Shown here piece after piece: positions 1 to 6,238 of a stretch of DNA of 33,421 nucleotides. The notes beneath the pieces were generated by a model. It was not told where the DNA came from and ran no database searches. It was given only the letters and a program-made list of their open reading frames with translations. How positions within the stretch are numbered: position 1 is the first letter of the stretch; the number at the start of each line of letters is the position of its first letter. Source of the stretch: Acidobacteriota bacterium. Its GTDB lineage: Bacteria > Acidobacteriota > UBA6911 > JACQTF01. The stretch covers positions 1 through 33,421 of the forward strand of contig JACQTF010000097.1 in assembly GCA_016210925.1 (NCBI GenBank), given 5' to 3'. The position numbers and the translations under genes were made by a program.

Positions 1-485
1 CCCCAGGCTACGTGGTCGTTCCACCCGATCAGAATGCCGGGGCAGCCTGCCACGCCCAGCCCACGCACCCGGTAGGTCTTGCCGGAGAGGTGAATCTCGT
101 ACCACAGCGGCGGAGAGGTCGCGGAGATCTGGACATCCTCGTCCAGGTGATGGATGATCTCTTGCGCGTGCAGGTAGAGACCCAGGGTACGCATCAGTCG
201 GTCCGAGTCCAGCGCCCGCGCGCCCAGGACTTCGGTCAGTCTTCCCTGGAGCACGCGGGGGGCATAGTCCATCTGCAGGAGCCGGTCCTCCGCCGCGGCG
301 TAGCCGGCACCGTAGAAGACCCCCTCGTCCGTCGGCGCAAACACGTGAGCCACCCCTTGCGGATCCCGCAGAATTTCCACCTGCTCCTCCAGCGTTGCCG
401 CCGAAACAGCTTCGGGGCGTGCTCGAGCAGGATCGTTCCCGAGAGCGCAGAAGATCGCCAGCAGCGCGGCGATGCACCTGCCCAT
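1..485 (-). CDS. Penicillin acylase family protein, partial (N-terminal part; apparently internally shortened)
   Basis: The reading frame runs off the left edge, leaving 161 codons. It begins with a signal-peptide-like stretch (MGRCIAALLAIFCALG, residues 1–16). Next comes the amidase alpha-chain signature: VEILRDPQGVAHVFAP (about 36–51), a GVFYGAGYAAAEDRLLQMD block (56–74) and the LMRTLGL block (97–103). From about residue 125 it reads SPPLWYEIHLSG and then GCPGILIGWNDHVAWG, which in family members lies in the beta chain just after the autocatalytic cleavage site. The roughly 150–200 residues normally between these blocks, including the beta-chain N-terminal serine nucleophile, are not there, so activity is doubtful. 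The ATG at 485 has a GGAG motif 6 nt upstream; an in-frame ATG at 509 is the alternative. Family call is confident; function is not. Confidence 0.75.
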   Translation of the reverse strand, partial: MGRCIAALLAIFCALGNDPARARPEAVSAATLEEQVEILRDPQGVAHVFAPTDEGVFYGAGYAAAEDRLLQMDYAPRVLQGRLTEVLGARALDSDRLMRTLGLYLHAQEIIHHLDEDVQISATSPPLWYEIHLSGKTYRVRGLGVAGCPGILIGWNDHVAW

Positions 486-583
486 GGTTCGCTCCGCCGG
501 ACATTTCATGTGTCTTGTGCCTGCCCGACTTTTGAAGCCCGCTGCGGCGAAAGAGCCAGCGGGCCAAGCAGGCCAGCTCTCCC

Positions 584-612
584 TTGATGTTCCGGAGGCT
601 CGGGCGTAGGAT
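584..612 (+). promoter_or_regulatory. Candidate sigma70 promoter for the pilin-like gene
   Basis: TTGATG (584–589), a 17-bp spacer and TAGGAT (607–612) lie about 40 bp upstream of the start at 653. Each hexamer matches 4 of 6 consensus bases. The location is right but the match is moderate. Confidence 0.4.
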
Positions 613-652
613 AGTCCCCGCGACCGACGCTTCCAGGTTTTAGGAGGGATGC

Positions 653-1033
653 ATGCGACCTGCAGGTCTGCTTCTGACGCTGGTGGTGGTTCTGGGCGTG
701 GGTTATTACTTTTACAGCCGCGCCCTGGTGCCCGTGACCCCTGGCGGAGTTGCTCCCCTGCAGGAGATTCAGCTGACCGCAGTCCAGAGCGATCTGCTGG
801 CCATCGCCCAGGCCGAGCGCAACTACCTGGCCCGTAACGACAGGTATGCCACCCTGGCCGAGCTGGTCTCGTCGGGGGACCTCTCCCCTTCCAGGACCGG
901 ACGAGGCGGCTACCGATACACGGTGCTCCTCGAGGGCGGAAGCTTCACCGCGACCGCGCGGTACCAAGGATCGGAACCCGGAACCCATCCCGTACTCAGG
1001 ATCGATGAGACGTTGCGGGTGAAGCGGGAATAG
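653..1033 (+). CDS. Small membrane-anchored protein, type IV pilin-like
   Basis: 126 residues. A single hydrophobic segment (residues 4–22, GLLLTLVVVLGVGYYFYS) is followed by an extracytoplasmic domain containing AIAQAERNYLARNDRYATLAEL (about 51–72). That pattern of a long amphipathic helix with a YATLAEL turn is common in pilin and pseudopilin minor subunits. No prepilin peptidase site (G-F-T-L-x-E) is visible, so it is more likely a pilin-like anchored domain than a true processed pilin. A strong AGGAGG (642–647) sits 5 nt before the ATG at 653; another ATG at 649 is too close to it. The gene stands alone, convergent with the minus-strand gene ending at 1053. Role unknown. Confidence 0.7.
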   Translation: MRPAGLLLTLVVVLGVGYYFYSRALVPVTPGGVAPLQEIQLTAVQSDLLAIAQAERNYLARNDRYATLAELVSSGDLSPSRTGRGGYRYTVLLEGGSFTATARYQGSEPGTHPVLRIDETLRVKRE

Positions 1034-1052
1034 CCGGGCTGCTGGCGCGCCA

Positions 1053-1415
1053 CTATCCCGAGGAGCCGGACGTCTTTCGGCTCGTGCGCGACCCGTAGCC
1101 CGTCGGCGCGTCCCGGAAGTGCACGATGGCCTCGTCCGACAGGACGCACTGCGCATCCACAGGCGTGTCGGGACCCTCCGCCGCGAGGTCGGCCGCGAGT
1201 TTCCGGAAGCAGATCTGGGCCGCCTCCTGAAACCGTATCCGGTTGACGCCAGCAAAGGCGTCGCTTCTCACCAGCACGGAGAACTGTCGCGAGGGCTGGC
1301 CGAACTGGCAAGCGTCAAAGTAATACCAGCGGCCCTCCTCAGACCCTTCGAACCCCAGATACCGAAGAGAGATCTTTCGGGAGGGAGTTTCGCTTTCGGG
1401 CCCCGCGTGCTGCAT
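1053..1415 (-). CDS. Hypothetical protein, 120 residues
   Basis: The family is not recognised. The frame reads as a compact soluble protein: a beta-rich start (KISLRYLGFEG, then GRWYYFDACQFG), a FSVLVRSDAF strand, an alpha-helical middle (RFQEAAQICFRKLAADLAAEG) and a polar tail. There is no signal peptide or membrane segment. The ATG at 1415 is preferred because GAGGGG lies 5 nt upstream; the longer frame starting at 1454 lacks such a site. It lies 32 bp downstream of the RRM gene on the same strand and is probably co-transcribed, so a role near RNA metabolism is possible but unproved. Confidence 0.6.
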   Translation of the reverse strand: MQHAGPESETPSRKISLRYLGFEGSEEGRWYYFDACQFGQPSRQFSVLVRSDAFAGVNRIRFQEAAQICFRKLAADLAAEGPDTPVDAQCVLSDEAIVHFRDAPTGYGSRTSRKTSGSSG

Positions 1416-1447
1416 GCTTTCCCCTCGGCCTTCTGTGGAGCGATGGC

Positions 1448-1762
1448 TTACCAACGGGGCTCGCGCCGGCTGCGCTCAAATGATTTTCCAGGTCGGGCGT
1501 CGCGTCGGGGCGCCTGGGGCCGAGCTTCATTGACCTGCAGGGCACGCCCGTCGGCCTCCTTTCCGTTCAGGGCCGCAATGGCCTTGTGGAGGTCTTCGCT
1601 CTCCTTGAGCTCCACGAATCCAAACCCACGGGATCGGCCGGTTCCCAGATCCCGGATGACGCGGGCCGATTCCACCTCGATCCCGGATGACGTCACGAAT
1701 GCCTCCAGGTCGCCGTCGGTGTAGGCGCGCGGCAGATTTCCAACGAACAATTTTTTAGGCAT
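1448..1762 (-). CDS. RRM-domain RNA-binding protein
   Basis: 104 residues with one complete RNA recognition motif. RNP2 is LFVGNLP (residues 5–11) and RNP1 is RGFGFVEL (about 45–52), both with the aromatic residues that stack on single-stranded RNA. A short basic tail rich in Arg and Pro follows (about 84–104). Proteins of this size and layout are the bacterial single-RRM family, known from cyanobacteria and other phyla and often linked to cold or stress responses. That link is family knowledge, not visible here. The ATG at 1762 has GGGGGA 4 nt upstream. It is the first gene of a likely two-gene unit. Confidence 0.92.
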   Translation of the reverse strand: MPKKLFVGNLPRAYTDGDLEAFVTSSGIEVESARVIRDLGTGRSRGFGFVELKESEDLHKAIAALNGKEADGRALQVNEARPQAPRRDARPGKSFERSRREPRW

Positions 1763-1791
1763 CGTCCCCCAGCTCTTCTCTGGACTATTTG

Positions 1792-1820
1792 AAAATTGAA
1801 CGAGCGGACCGAACGGTCAA
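1792..1820 (-). promoter_or_regulatory. Weak candidate promoter for the RRM gene
   Basis: Reading the minus strand, TTGACC (1815–1820), a 17-bp spacer and AATTTT (1792–1797) precede the RRM gene by about 30 bp. The -35 is good and the -10 is poor. A small inverted repeat GACCG-TT-CGGTC overlaps the -35 and could be an operator. Confidence 0.3.
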
Positions 1821-1950
1821 TCTCCGATTCTCGTCGTCGGGCTCGCTTTTTCAAACGTGCTCTTAGCGTAGCACAGGCAGCCCACCACGGCGAGCAAAAT
1901 CGTGGGGACTCCCCTGGCCGGACCGTCCCGGGAACGCCGGTCCAGCCCCG

Positions 1951-3333
1951 CTAGGGCTCCACGAGCCACCGCAGTGCCGCCACGAGGCCAGCCGCCACCT
2001 GTCGGGGTTTCTCGATATGACCGTAATGGGTCATGGGAACGTCGAAGAGGGCAACCCGGATGGGAATGGCTGGATTTCTCCGGCGGAACTCGTTGGCGAA
2101 TTGAAGCTCCCGGGCCTTCTCCGGATTGGCGTTCCAGTGGCCGTTGTCCAGCCTGGCCACCACCCAAATCATTTTCCGGTAGCCCGAAAGCGGTGACCGG
2201 TTCGTGGAAAACAGGTCCGCGATCACCGGATCCGGCTTTATGCCGAGCCCATTCCCCTCCAGGGCCTGGCGCACCTCCTTCTCCGCTTTCTGGCGAAGCT
2301 CGTCTGTTCCTTGATGCTCCAGGTCCTGAAGCACCTGTTTGAACTGCGGGCGGCGCCGCTCTTCGAGCTGGAACCATCGGCGAGCCACCTCCAGGTCCGA
2401 CGCGCCCCCCGTGGGGTTCAAGGGCCCGATGTACTTGCTGCCCACATAGCCTTCCGGGCTGCGGGGACGCAGGATCCAGACAAGGGGGTACTCCCGGAGC
2501 CGTTCCACGCTCCGGGCCCGATCTCCCTCTTTTTCATCGAACAGTTTGGTCAGGCTGGCGGGTCCGCCGGTCCCCCATCCCAGGGAGAGTCCTCCCATGC
2601 GGTTCTTGAGGCTGGACTCCTCCAGGATGAACCGGATTTCCCCTCCGGTGGAATGGCCCACCACGACCACGGGACCGGTGGTGGCCGCCTCGATGAGGCG
2701 CCGGACCCCTTCTGAGACCAAACGGAAGGTGTAGATCGCGTTGCGGACTTTGGCCTCACCGGGGGAGAGGGTCTTGTGGAGCAGGTACGCCGGAACACGT
2801 GCCCCGTAAGGATCCGTCCACCCGCCATGCTTGTAGTTCCCCGGGATGGTCACCAGGAGCACGGGCACTTTCTGGGCCAGGTACTGTCCGAGACCGGGTC
2901 GGTTCAGGGGATCCACGAAAAACTCGTACCAATTGGCTGAACCTCCATGAATGATCACCAACGTGGGCGCTCCGGGCAGAGGGCGGTTGGGCGCCAGGTG
3001 GAGGCCCGGGATATCCCAATCCAGGCCGTAGAACGGGTACCTTACCTCGTGCCATTTTGCCCGGTACCCCAGCTTGTCCGCTGGCAGCGCCTCCAGCTTG
3101 CGTGGGTCGAAAGCGCCGCCGGGAGCCGCATCTGCCAATGACTTCACGTGGGCGCCGCCGTCCGGCAAGTCCCATCCCAGCTGATCGAACAAATCTTTGG
3201 GAATGGAAGTGTAAGGGCTTTCCTGCCGCAGCAGCCCCAGTACCTGTTCCTCGCCGGGCCCGCTGACCTGCGCCACAGCCGCTGGCGCGAAGGTTGCCAG
3301 GGCGATCCATAACTGCCAGTAAGCCTTGACCAT
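1951..3333 (-). CDS. Secreted alpha/beta hydrolase
   Basis: 460 residues. A Sec-type signal peptide (residues 1–21, with cleavage likely after AAVA) leads into an alpha/beta-hydrolase fold. The oxyanion-hole motif HGGSANWYEFF is at about 128–138, the nucleophile elbow GHSTGGE at about 226–232 (serine as nucleophile), and a C-terminal THYGHIEKP carries the likely catalytic histidine near 440. A substrate-binding insert rich in charged helices lies between about 300 and 370. The substrate cannot be read from sequence; esterases and lipases share this pattern. The ATG at 3333 has AAGGAAGGAG upstream. The gene stands alone, with 188 bp to the RRM gene and 177 bp to the gene upstream. Confidence 0.87.
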   Translation of the reverse strand: MVKAYWQLWIALATFAPAAVAQVSGPGEEQVLGLLRQESPYTSIPKDLFDQLGWDLPDGGAHVKSLADAAPGGAFDPRKLEALPADKLGYRAKWHEVRYPFYGLDWDIPGLHLAPNRPLPGAPTLVIIHGGSANWYEFFVDPLNRPGLGQYLAQKVPVLLVTIPGNYKHGGWTDPYGARVPAYLLHKTLSPGEAKVRNAIYTFRLVSEGVRRLIEAATTGPVVVVGHSTGGEIRFILEESSLKNRMGGLSLGWGTGGPASLTKLFDEKEGDRARSVERLREYPLVWILRPRSPEGYVGSKYIGPLNPTGGASDLEVARRWFQLEERRRPQFKQVLQDLEHQGTDELRQKAEKEVRQALEGNGLGIKPDPVIADLFSTNRSPLSGYRKMIWVVARLDNGHWNANPEKARELQFANEFRRRNPAIPIRVALFDVPMTHYGHIEKPRQVAAGLVAALRWLVEP

Positions 3334-3510
3334 GGTGGGACTCCTTCCTTCACCGCTGCCAGCATTTTCTCAAATTCGTCACACAATTCAACGACAGAAG
3401 AAGCATTCCGCCCCGCCTTCACGTCCAACCCCTCAGGATTTCCCTGGCGGCTGTCCTTCTCATGCCTGCGCGGCCTGGATCAGAGGGAGTGCCGCCGCCT
3501 ATGACTTTAC

Positions 3511-4350
3511 CTACTTCCGGTGGTGCTCCAGCCACCGGGCCGGAGCTCCCTCCTTGCCCAGCAGCAAGTCCGCGGCCAGGATTGCCCTGCGAGTTTCCGA
3601 CACCAGGGGGTTGGTAAGGGCACAGCTCAAGCCGGCTCCCATCGCCAGGGGGAGAAACGCCGCGTTCAGCGCGAGCCGATTCGGCAACCCGAAAGAGACG
3701 TTACTGGCGCCTACCGAGACGTTCACCTTCAACTCCGTCGCTAGCAGACGAATGCTCTCCAGCGTTACGACCCCTCGTCTGGGACCCCCTCCCACGGGCA
3801 GGGCCAGGGGATCGATGATCACGTCTTCGGGCGGAATACTGTAGTCTGCGGCCCGCTGCAGGATCTTCCGGGCAATCCGCAACCGTTCCCCGGGGTGGTT
3901 GAGGATGCCCCGCTCATCGGTGGTCAGGCCGATGACAGCGGCACCGTGCTTCTTGACCAAGGGCAGGACCCTGCTCAAAGAGGCCTCCTCACCCGTGACG
4001 GAGTTGACCAGCGGTTTGCCCTCGCAGACTGCCAGCCCCGCCTCCAAGGCTTCGGCGCTGGAAGAATCGATGCACAATGGCACGTCCACCGCGCCCATGA
4101 CCGCACGGACCGCTTCTGCCAGAAGCCTGGCTTCGTCCGCTCCAGGGATACCTGCATTGACGTCCAAGGCGTCAGCTCCCGCTTCCACCTGCGCCAGCGC
4201 TTCCCGCCGGACAACGTCCATGCGGAGGCTGCACAGATCCTCCGCCAGTTTCTGTCGCCCTGTGGGATTGAGACGCTCGCCGATGATGACGAAGGGGCCG
4301 TCCCGGTCGATCACCACGGTCTTGCTCCTGGACGCGATCACCGTCTGCAT
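3511..4350 (-). CDS. Pterin-binding methyltransferase-like protein (dihydropteroate synthase / methyltetrahydrofolate methyltransferase superfamily)
   Basis: 279 residues with a full TIM-barrel pterin-binding domain. The IIGERLNPTGR strand is at about 22–32, the DALDVNAG motif at about 60–67, PLCIDSS at about 91–97, LVNSVTGEE at about 113–121, VIGLTTDERG at about 138–147, DVIIDPLALPVG at about 175–186 and NVSVGASNVSFGLPNR at about 211–226. The DVN, IDS and GxSNxSFG elements match the methyltetrahydrofolate:corrinoid methyltransferase (AcsE/MeTr) and MetH pterin-domain group better than folate-synthesis FolP. No corrinoid protein or acetyl-CoA synthase subunit is nearby, so the methyl acceptor is unknown. 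The ATG at 4350 is chosen; an in-frame GTG lies at 4359. Divergent from the adenosine-specific kinase gene. Confidence 0.85.
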   Translation of the reverse strand: MQTVIASRSKTVVIDRDGPFVIIGERLNPTGRQKLAEDLCSLRMDVVRREALAQVEAGADALDVNAGIPGADEARLLAEAVRAVMGAVDVPLCIDSSSAEALEAGLAVCEGKPLVNSVTGEEASLSRVLPLVKKHGAAVIGLTTDERGILNHPGERLRIARKILQRAADYSIPPEDVIIDPLALPVGGGPRRGVVTLESIRLLATELKVNVSVGASNVSFGLPNRLALNAAFLPLAMGAGLSCALTNPLVSETRRAILAADLLLGKEGAPARWLEHHRK

Positions 4351-4384
4351 GGATCCCACTATAAATCATCGGCCCCCGGAACAG

Positions 4385-4413
4385 TTGTGGCTTGACGGTA
4401 AAACCGATAAAAT
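4385..4413 (+). promoter_or_regulatory. Candidate promoter for the adenosine-specific kinase gene
   Basis: TTGTGG (4385–4390), a 17-bp spacer and TAAAAT (4408–4413; 5 of 6 consensus bases) end 22 bp before the start codon. This would give a leader of about 16 nt that includes the ribosome-binding site GAGGAGG (4424–4430). The -35 is weak. Confidence 0.4.
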
Positions 4414-4435
4414 CGCCGGCAAAGAGGAGGTCCGA

Positions 4436-4918
4436 ATGGAACTCAAGATCGTCTCCATGCAGATTCCCGATGGGTGCAATCTCATCCTGGGACAGACCCA
4501 CTTCATCAAGACGGCGGAGGACCTGCACGAGGCCATCGTCAACACCGTGCCCGGGGCCAAGTTCGGCCTGGCCTTTAACGAGGCCTCAGGTCCCTGCCTG
4601 GTTCGGGCCGAGGGCAACGACGACGCCCTGAAACAGACGGCCATCCAGAATGCTTTGGCCTTGGGTGCCGGGCACGTGTTCGTGGTTTTGCTCCGGGATG
4701 CCTATCCCATCAACGTCCTGGACCGCATCAAGAATTGCTGGGAAATCTGCGCCCTTTTCTGCGCCACAGCCAATCCCGTGCAGGTGGTCCTGGCGGAGAC
4801 GGAACAAGGACGGGGCGTTCTCGGGGTAGTAGACGGCTATGCTCCAAAAGGCGTGGAACAAGACAAGGACGTTCTGGAGCGCAAGGGCTTCCTCCGTAAG
4901 ATCGGCTACAAGTTGTAA
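4436..4918 (+). CDS. Adenosine-specific kinase (DUF355 family)
   Basis: 160 residues, the usual length of this single-domain family, which was defined in archaea and is scattered in bacteria. Family members bind AMP or adenosine and phosphorylate adenosine. Recognisable blocks are ILGQTHFIKTAEDLHEAIV (about 20–38), GAKFGLAFNEASG (43–55), GHVFVVLLRDAYPINVLDRI (about 81–100) and the C-terminal GVVDGYAPKGVE. There is no signal peptide, so it is cytoplasmic. The ATG at 4436 is fixed by GAGGAGG 5 nt upstream and by the family N-terminus; an open frame continues upstream but is antisense to the neighbour. The divergent pterin-methyltransferase gene suggests C1 or adenosyl metabolism as a loose context. 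Confidence 0.88.
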   Translation: MELKIVSMQIPDGCNLILGQTHFIKTAEDLHEAIVNTVPGAKFGLAFNEASGPCLVRAEGNDDALKQTAIQNALALGAGHVFVVLLRDAYPINVLDRIKNCWEICALFCATANPVQVVLAETEQGRGVLGVVDGYAPKGVEQDKDVLERKGFLRKIGYKL

Positions 4919-4983
4919 TTCCCGGCCCCGGGCTGGACGGAGATCGGCTTCACCCTTGCCAGGGCACCTCGGACACAACAGGT

Positions 4984-5448
4984 TCAGGGACCGTCCCTTT
5001 TGCCACGTCCAGTGGCTTCGACCTCCTCAGAGGTGAGGAAAATTCCGGCCAGGGCCCTCTTTGCACGGGCCAGATCCGGAGCCTCAGAGAATTGGATGAC
5101 GACGCGAATCACATCCATTCTCTTGCGAGAGGCAAGGTAGGTCCTTCTCTTCCTACCCGGTTGCGTCCGGACCTTCTCGGTCACGACGACGACCTGATCG
5201 CCCGAAAGACTGGCCCGGCGGAACCATAGCGAGCAATCCTCCGCCGGCGTTCCGGGCGCCAGGTGCCCGGCCCCTGCGAGCTTCGCAGCGAGGCCGCCCT
5301 CGCCGTCATACTCGAGAACCCCCGTGGGCGCACGGACGCATTCCCTGAGGATCAGGACCCGGTGCTGCAACCATTGATTGAGCGCCCGTTCCAGCTCTTC
5401 ACGAGGGGGCGAAGCTGCCATCGCGCAGATCCAGAGGAAGACCCACAC
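4984..5448 (-). CDS. Exported protein of unknown function
   Basis: 154 residues. A short signal-peptide-like start (MWVFLWICAMAAS) precedes a domain beginning with an amphipathic helix (ELERALNQWLQHRVLILREC). It continues with VLEYDGEGGL, then beta strands (SLWFRRASLSGDQVVVVTEKV), a basic segment and a final RAKRALAGIFLTSEE block. From memory this resembles the N-terminal domain of exported, sometimes TonB-family, proteins of Acidobacteriota that read LRNFY..., but no search was possible. The start is GTG at 5448, with GAGGAG 6 nt upstream. It is convergent with the adenosine kinase gene, 65 bp away. Confidence 0.65.
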   Translation of the reverse strand: MWVFLWICAMAASPPREELERALNQWLQHRVLILRECVRAPTGVLEYDGEGGLAAKLAGAGHLAPGTPAEDCSLWFRRASLSGDQVVVVTEKVRTQPGRKRRTYLASRKRMDVIRVVIQFSEAPDLARAKRALAGIFLTSEEVEATGRGKRDGP

Positions 5449-5723
5449 GGATAACTCCTCAAAGGTAATCCGAGTCAGTTTTCGCCCGAGCCCCCTTCAA
5501 CGCGCACCACTCCTCTAACCTACAACACCCTTCGTGCCCGGCACCAGGATGAAAAGGGGCGCTGAAGACGGTGAGCGCCTACCGGCAAGCTGGGCGGACT
5601 AATCGATATCCAAAGGATGGGAAAAGCAAACCCTACCTACCGGCGAGAGTTCGCCCGGTTGCTTACCGCGTCCCGACAAGTTGGAGCGGGGCTCATGGAA
5701 ATGACCCCGAACAGCGGGAGCGG
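5449..5723. other. Non-coding gap with small stem-loops
   Basis: 275 bp with no convincing gene. Two short perfect stems can be seen: GGCGCT…AGCGCC (5558–5579) and GGCGA-GAGT-TCGCC (5641–5654). They could be folded RNA or chance. No promoter, tRNA or known riboswitch consensus was recognised with confidence. Confidence 0.35.
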
Positions 5724-5927
5724 CTAATAGACATCCGCCCACTTCATGGGGCGAACCGACGGCAGGTACTGATAGACCAGGAATTGACGGTTGTATCTGC
5801 GGATCTCTCCCTGAACCCGGCCGGACGGCAGAAACACCACCCAGCGAAGTTTGGTGGCTTGCTTGATCACCGAGTCCGGAAAGTTTTTCTGCGCTTCTTC
5901 CAGTGTAGCAACCTGTCTCTCGCGCAT
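5724..5927 (-). CDS. Small hypothetical protein, 67 residues
   Basis: The frame reads MRERQVATLEEAQKNFPD, then KLRWVVFLPSGRVQGEIRRY, then FLVYQYLP near the end: a short charged helix followed by alternating hydrophobic strands, as in a small folded protein. No family is recognised. The ATG at 5927 has GAGGTGAGG just upstream. The leader contains a perfect 10-bp hairpin (5960–5995). An overlapping plus-strand frame of 147 codons has no ribosome-binding site and no protein-like composition. Confidence 0.55.
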   Translation of the reverse strand: MRERQVATLEEAQKNFPDSVIKQATKLRWVVFLPSGRVQGEIRRYNRQFLVYQYLPSVRPMKWADVY

Positions 5928-6238
5928 CGCCTCACCTCTCTGTGTGCGGGGAAGAGAGACCGGGGATTCCTTCCCCCCCCGTTGAGAATCCCCGGCCCCT
6001 CCTCAGCCCGGTAAAATCAGGCCAACGCCCGAAGACCTCGCAAACAAGGTGCCAAACAGCATACCTTGAAATATGTATCTGCTAATACTTAAATATAAAT
6101 AACTTATATAAATAATATACTAAAATTGCGTAAATGTCCAAGTGCACTCAAAATTCAAAGTCGGCTAAAAAGGAGATTTTTTTTGAAAAAAGTCTTCCGC
6201 CGGTGTGAAAAAACGCAGACGCAACGACGATCGGGTTG
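5928..6238. other. 311-bp intergenic region with hairpin and AT-rich island
   Basis: This lies between the end of the kinase–sigma54 activator gene and the small gene at 5724–5927. It holds a GC-rich hairpin (5960–5995), then an abrupt AT-rich block (about 6060–6200, dominated by ATATAAATAA-like runs) that contrasts with the GC-rich surroundings. A weak minus-strand promoter candidate sits inside (TTGGAC 6136–6141, 18-bp spacer, TATTAT 6112–6117). No classical GC hairpin plus T-run terminator for the upstream gene is visible. Confidence 0.6.
5960..5995. repeat. Perfect 10-bp inverted repeat (hairpin)
   Basis: CCGGGGATTC (5960–5969) and GAATCCCCGG (5986–5995) pair perfectly across a 16-nt loop that contains a run of eight or more C. 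It would lie in the leader of the small gene starting at 5927. No T-run follows on either strand, so it is not a standard terminator. Confidence 0.7.

Noticed and set aside
4919-4983. Terminator after the adenosine-specific kinase gene (CCCGG-CC-CCGGG)
   Set aside because: The stem is short with a 2-nt loop and no T-run follows, so it does not meet terminator criteria.
5530-5700. Cyclic-di-GMP (GEMM-I) riboswitch
   Set aside because: Short resemblances exist, but the order of conserved segments is wrong and no plus-strand gene lies downstream.
5571-6014. 147-codon plus-strand frame
   Set aside because: No ribosome-binding site, unusual composition, and it is antisense to the better-supported 67-residue gene at 5724–5927.
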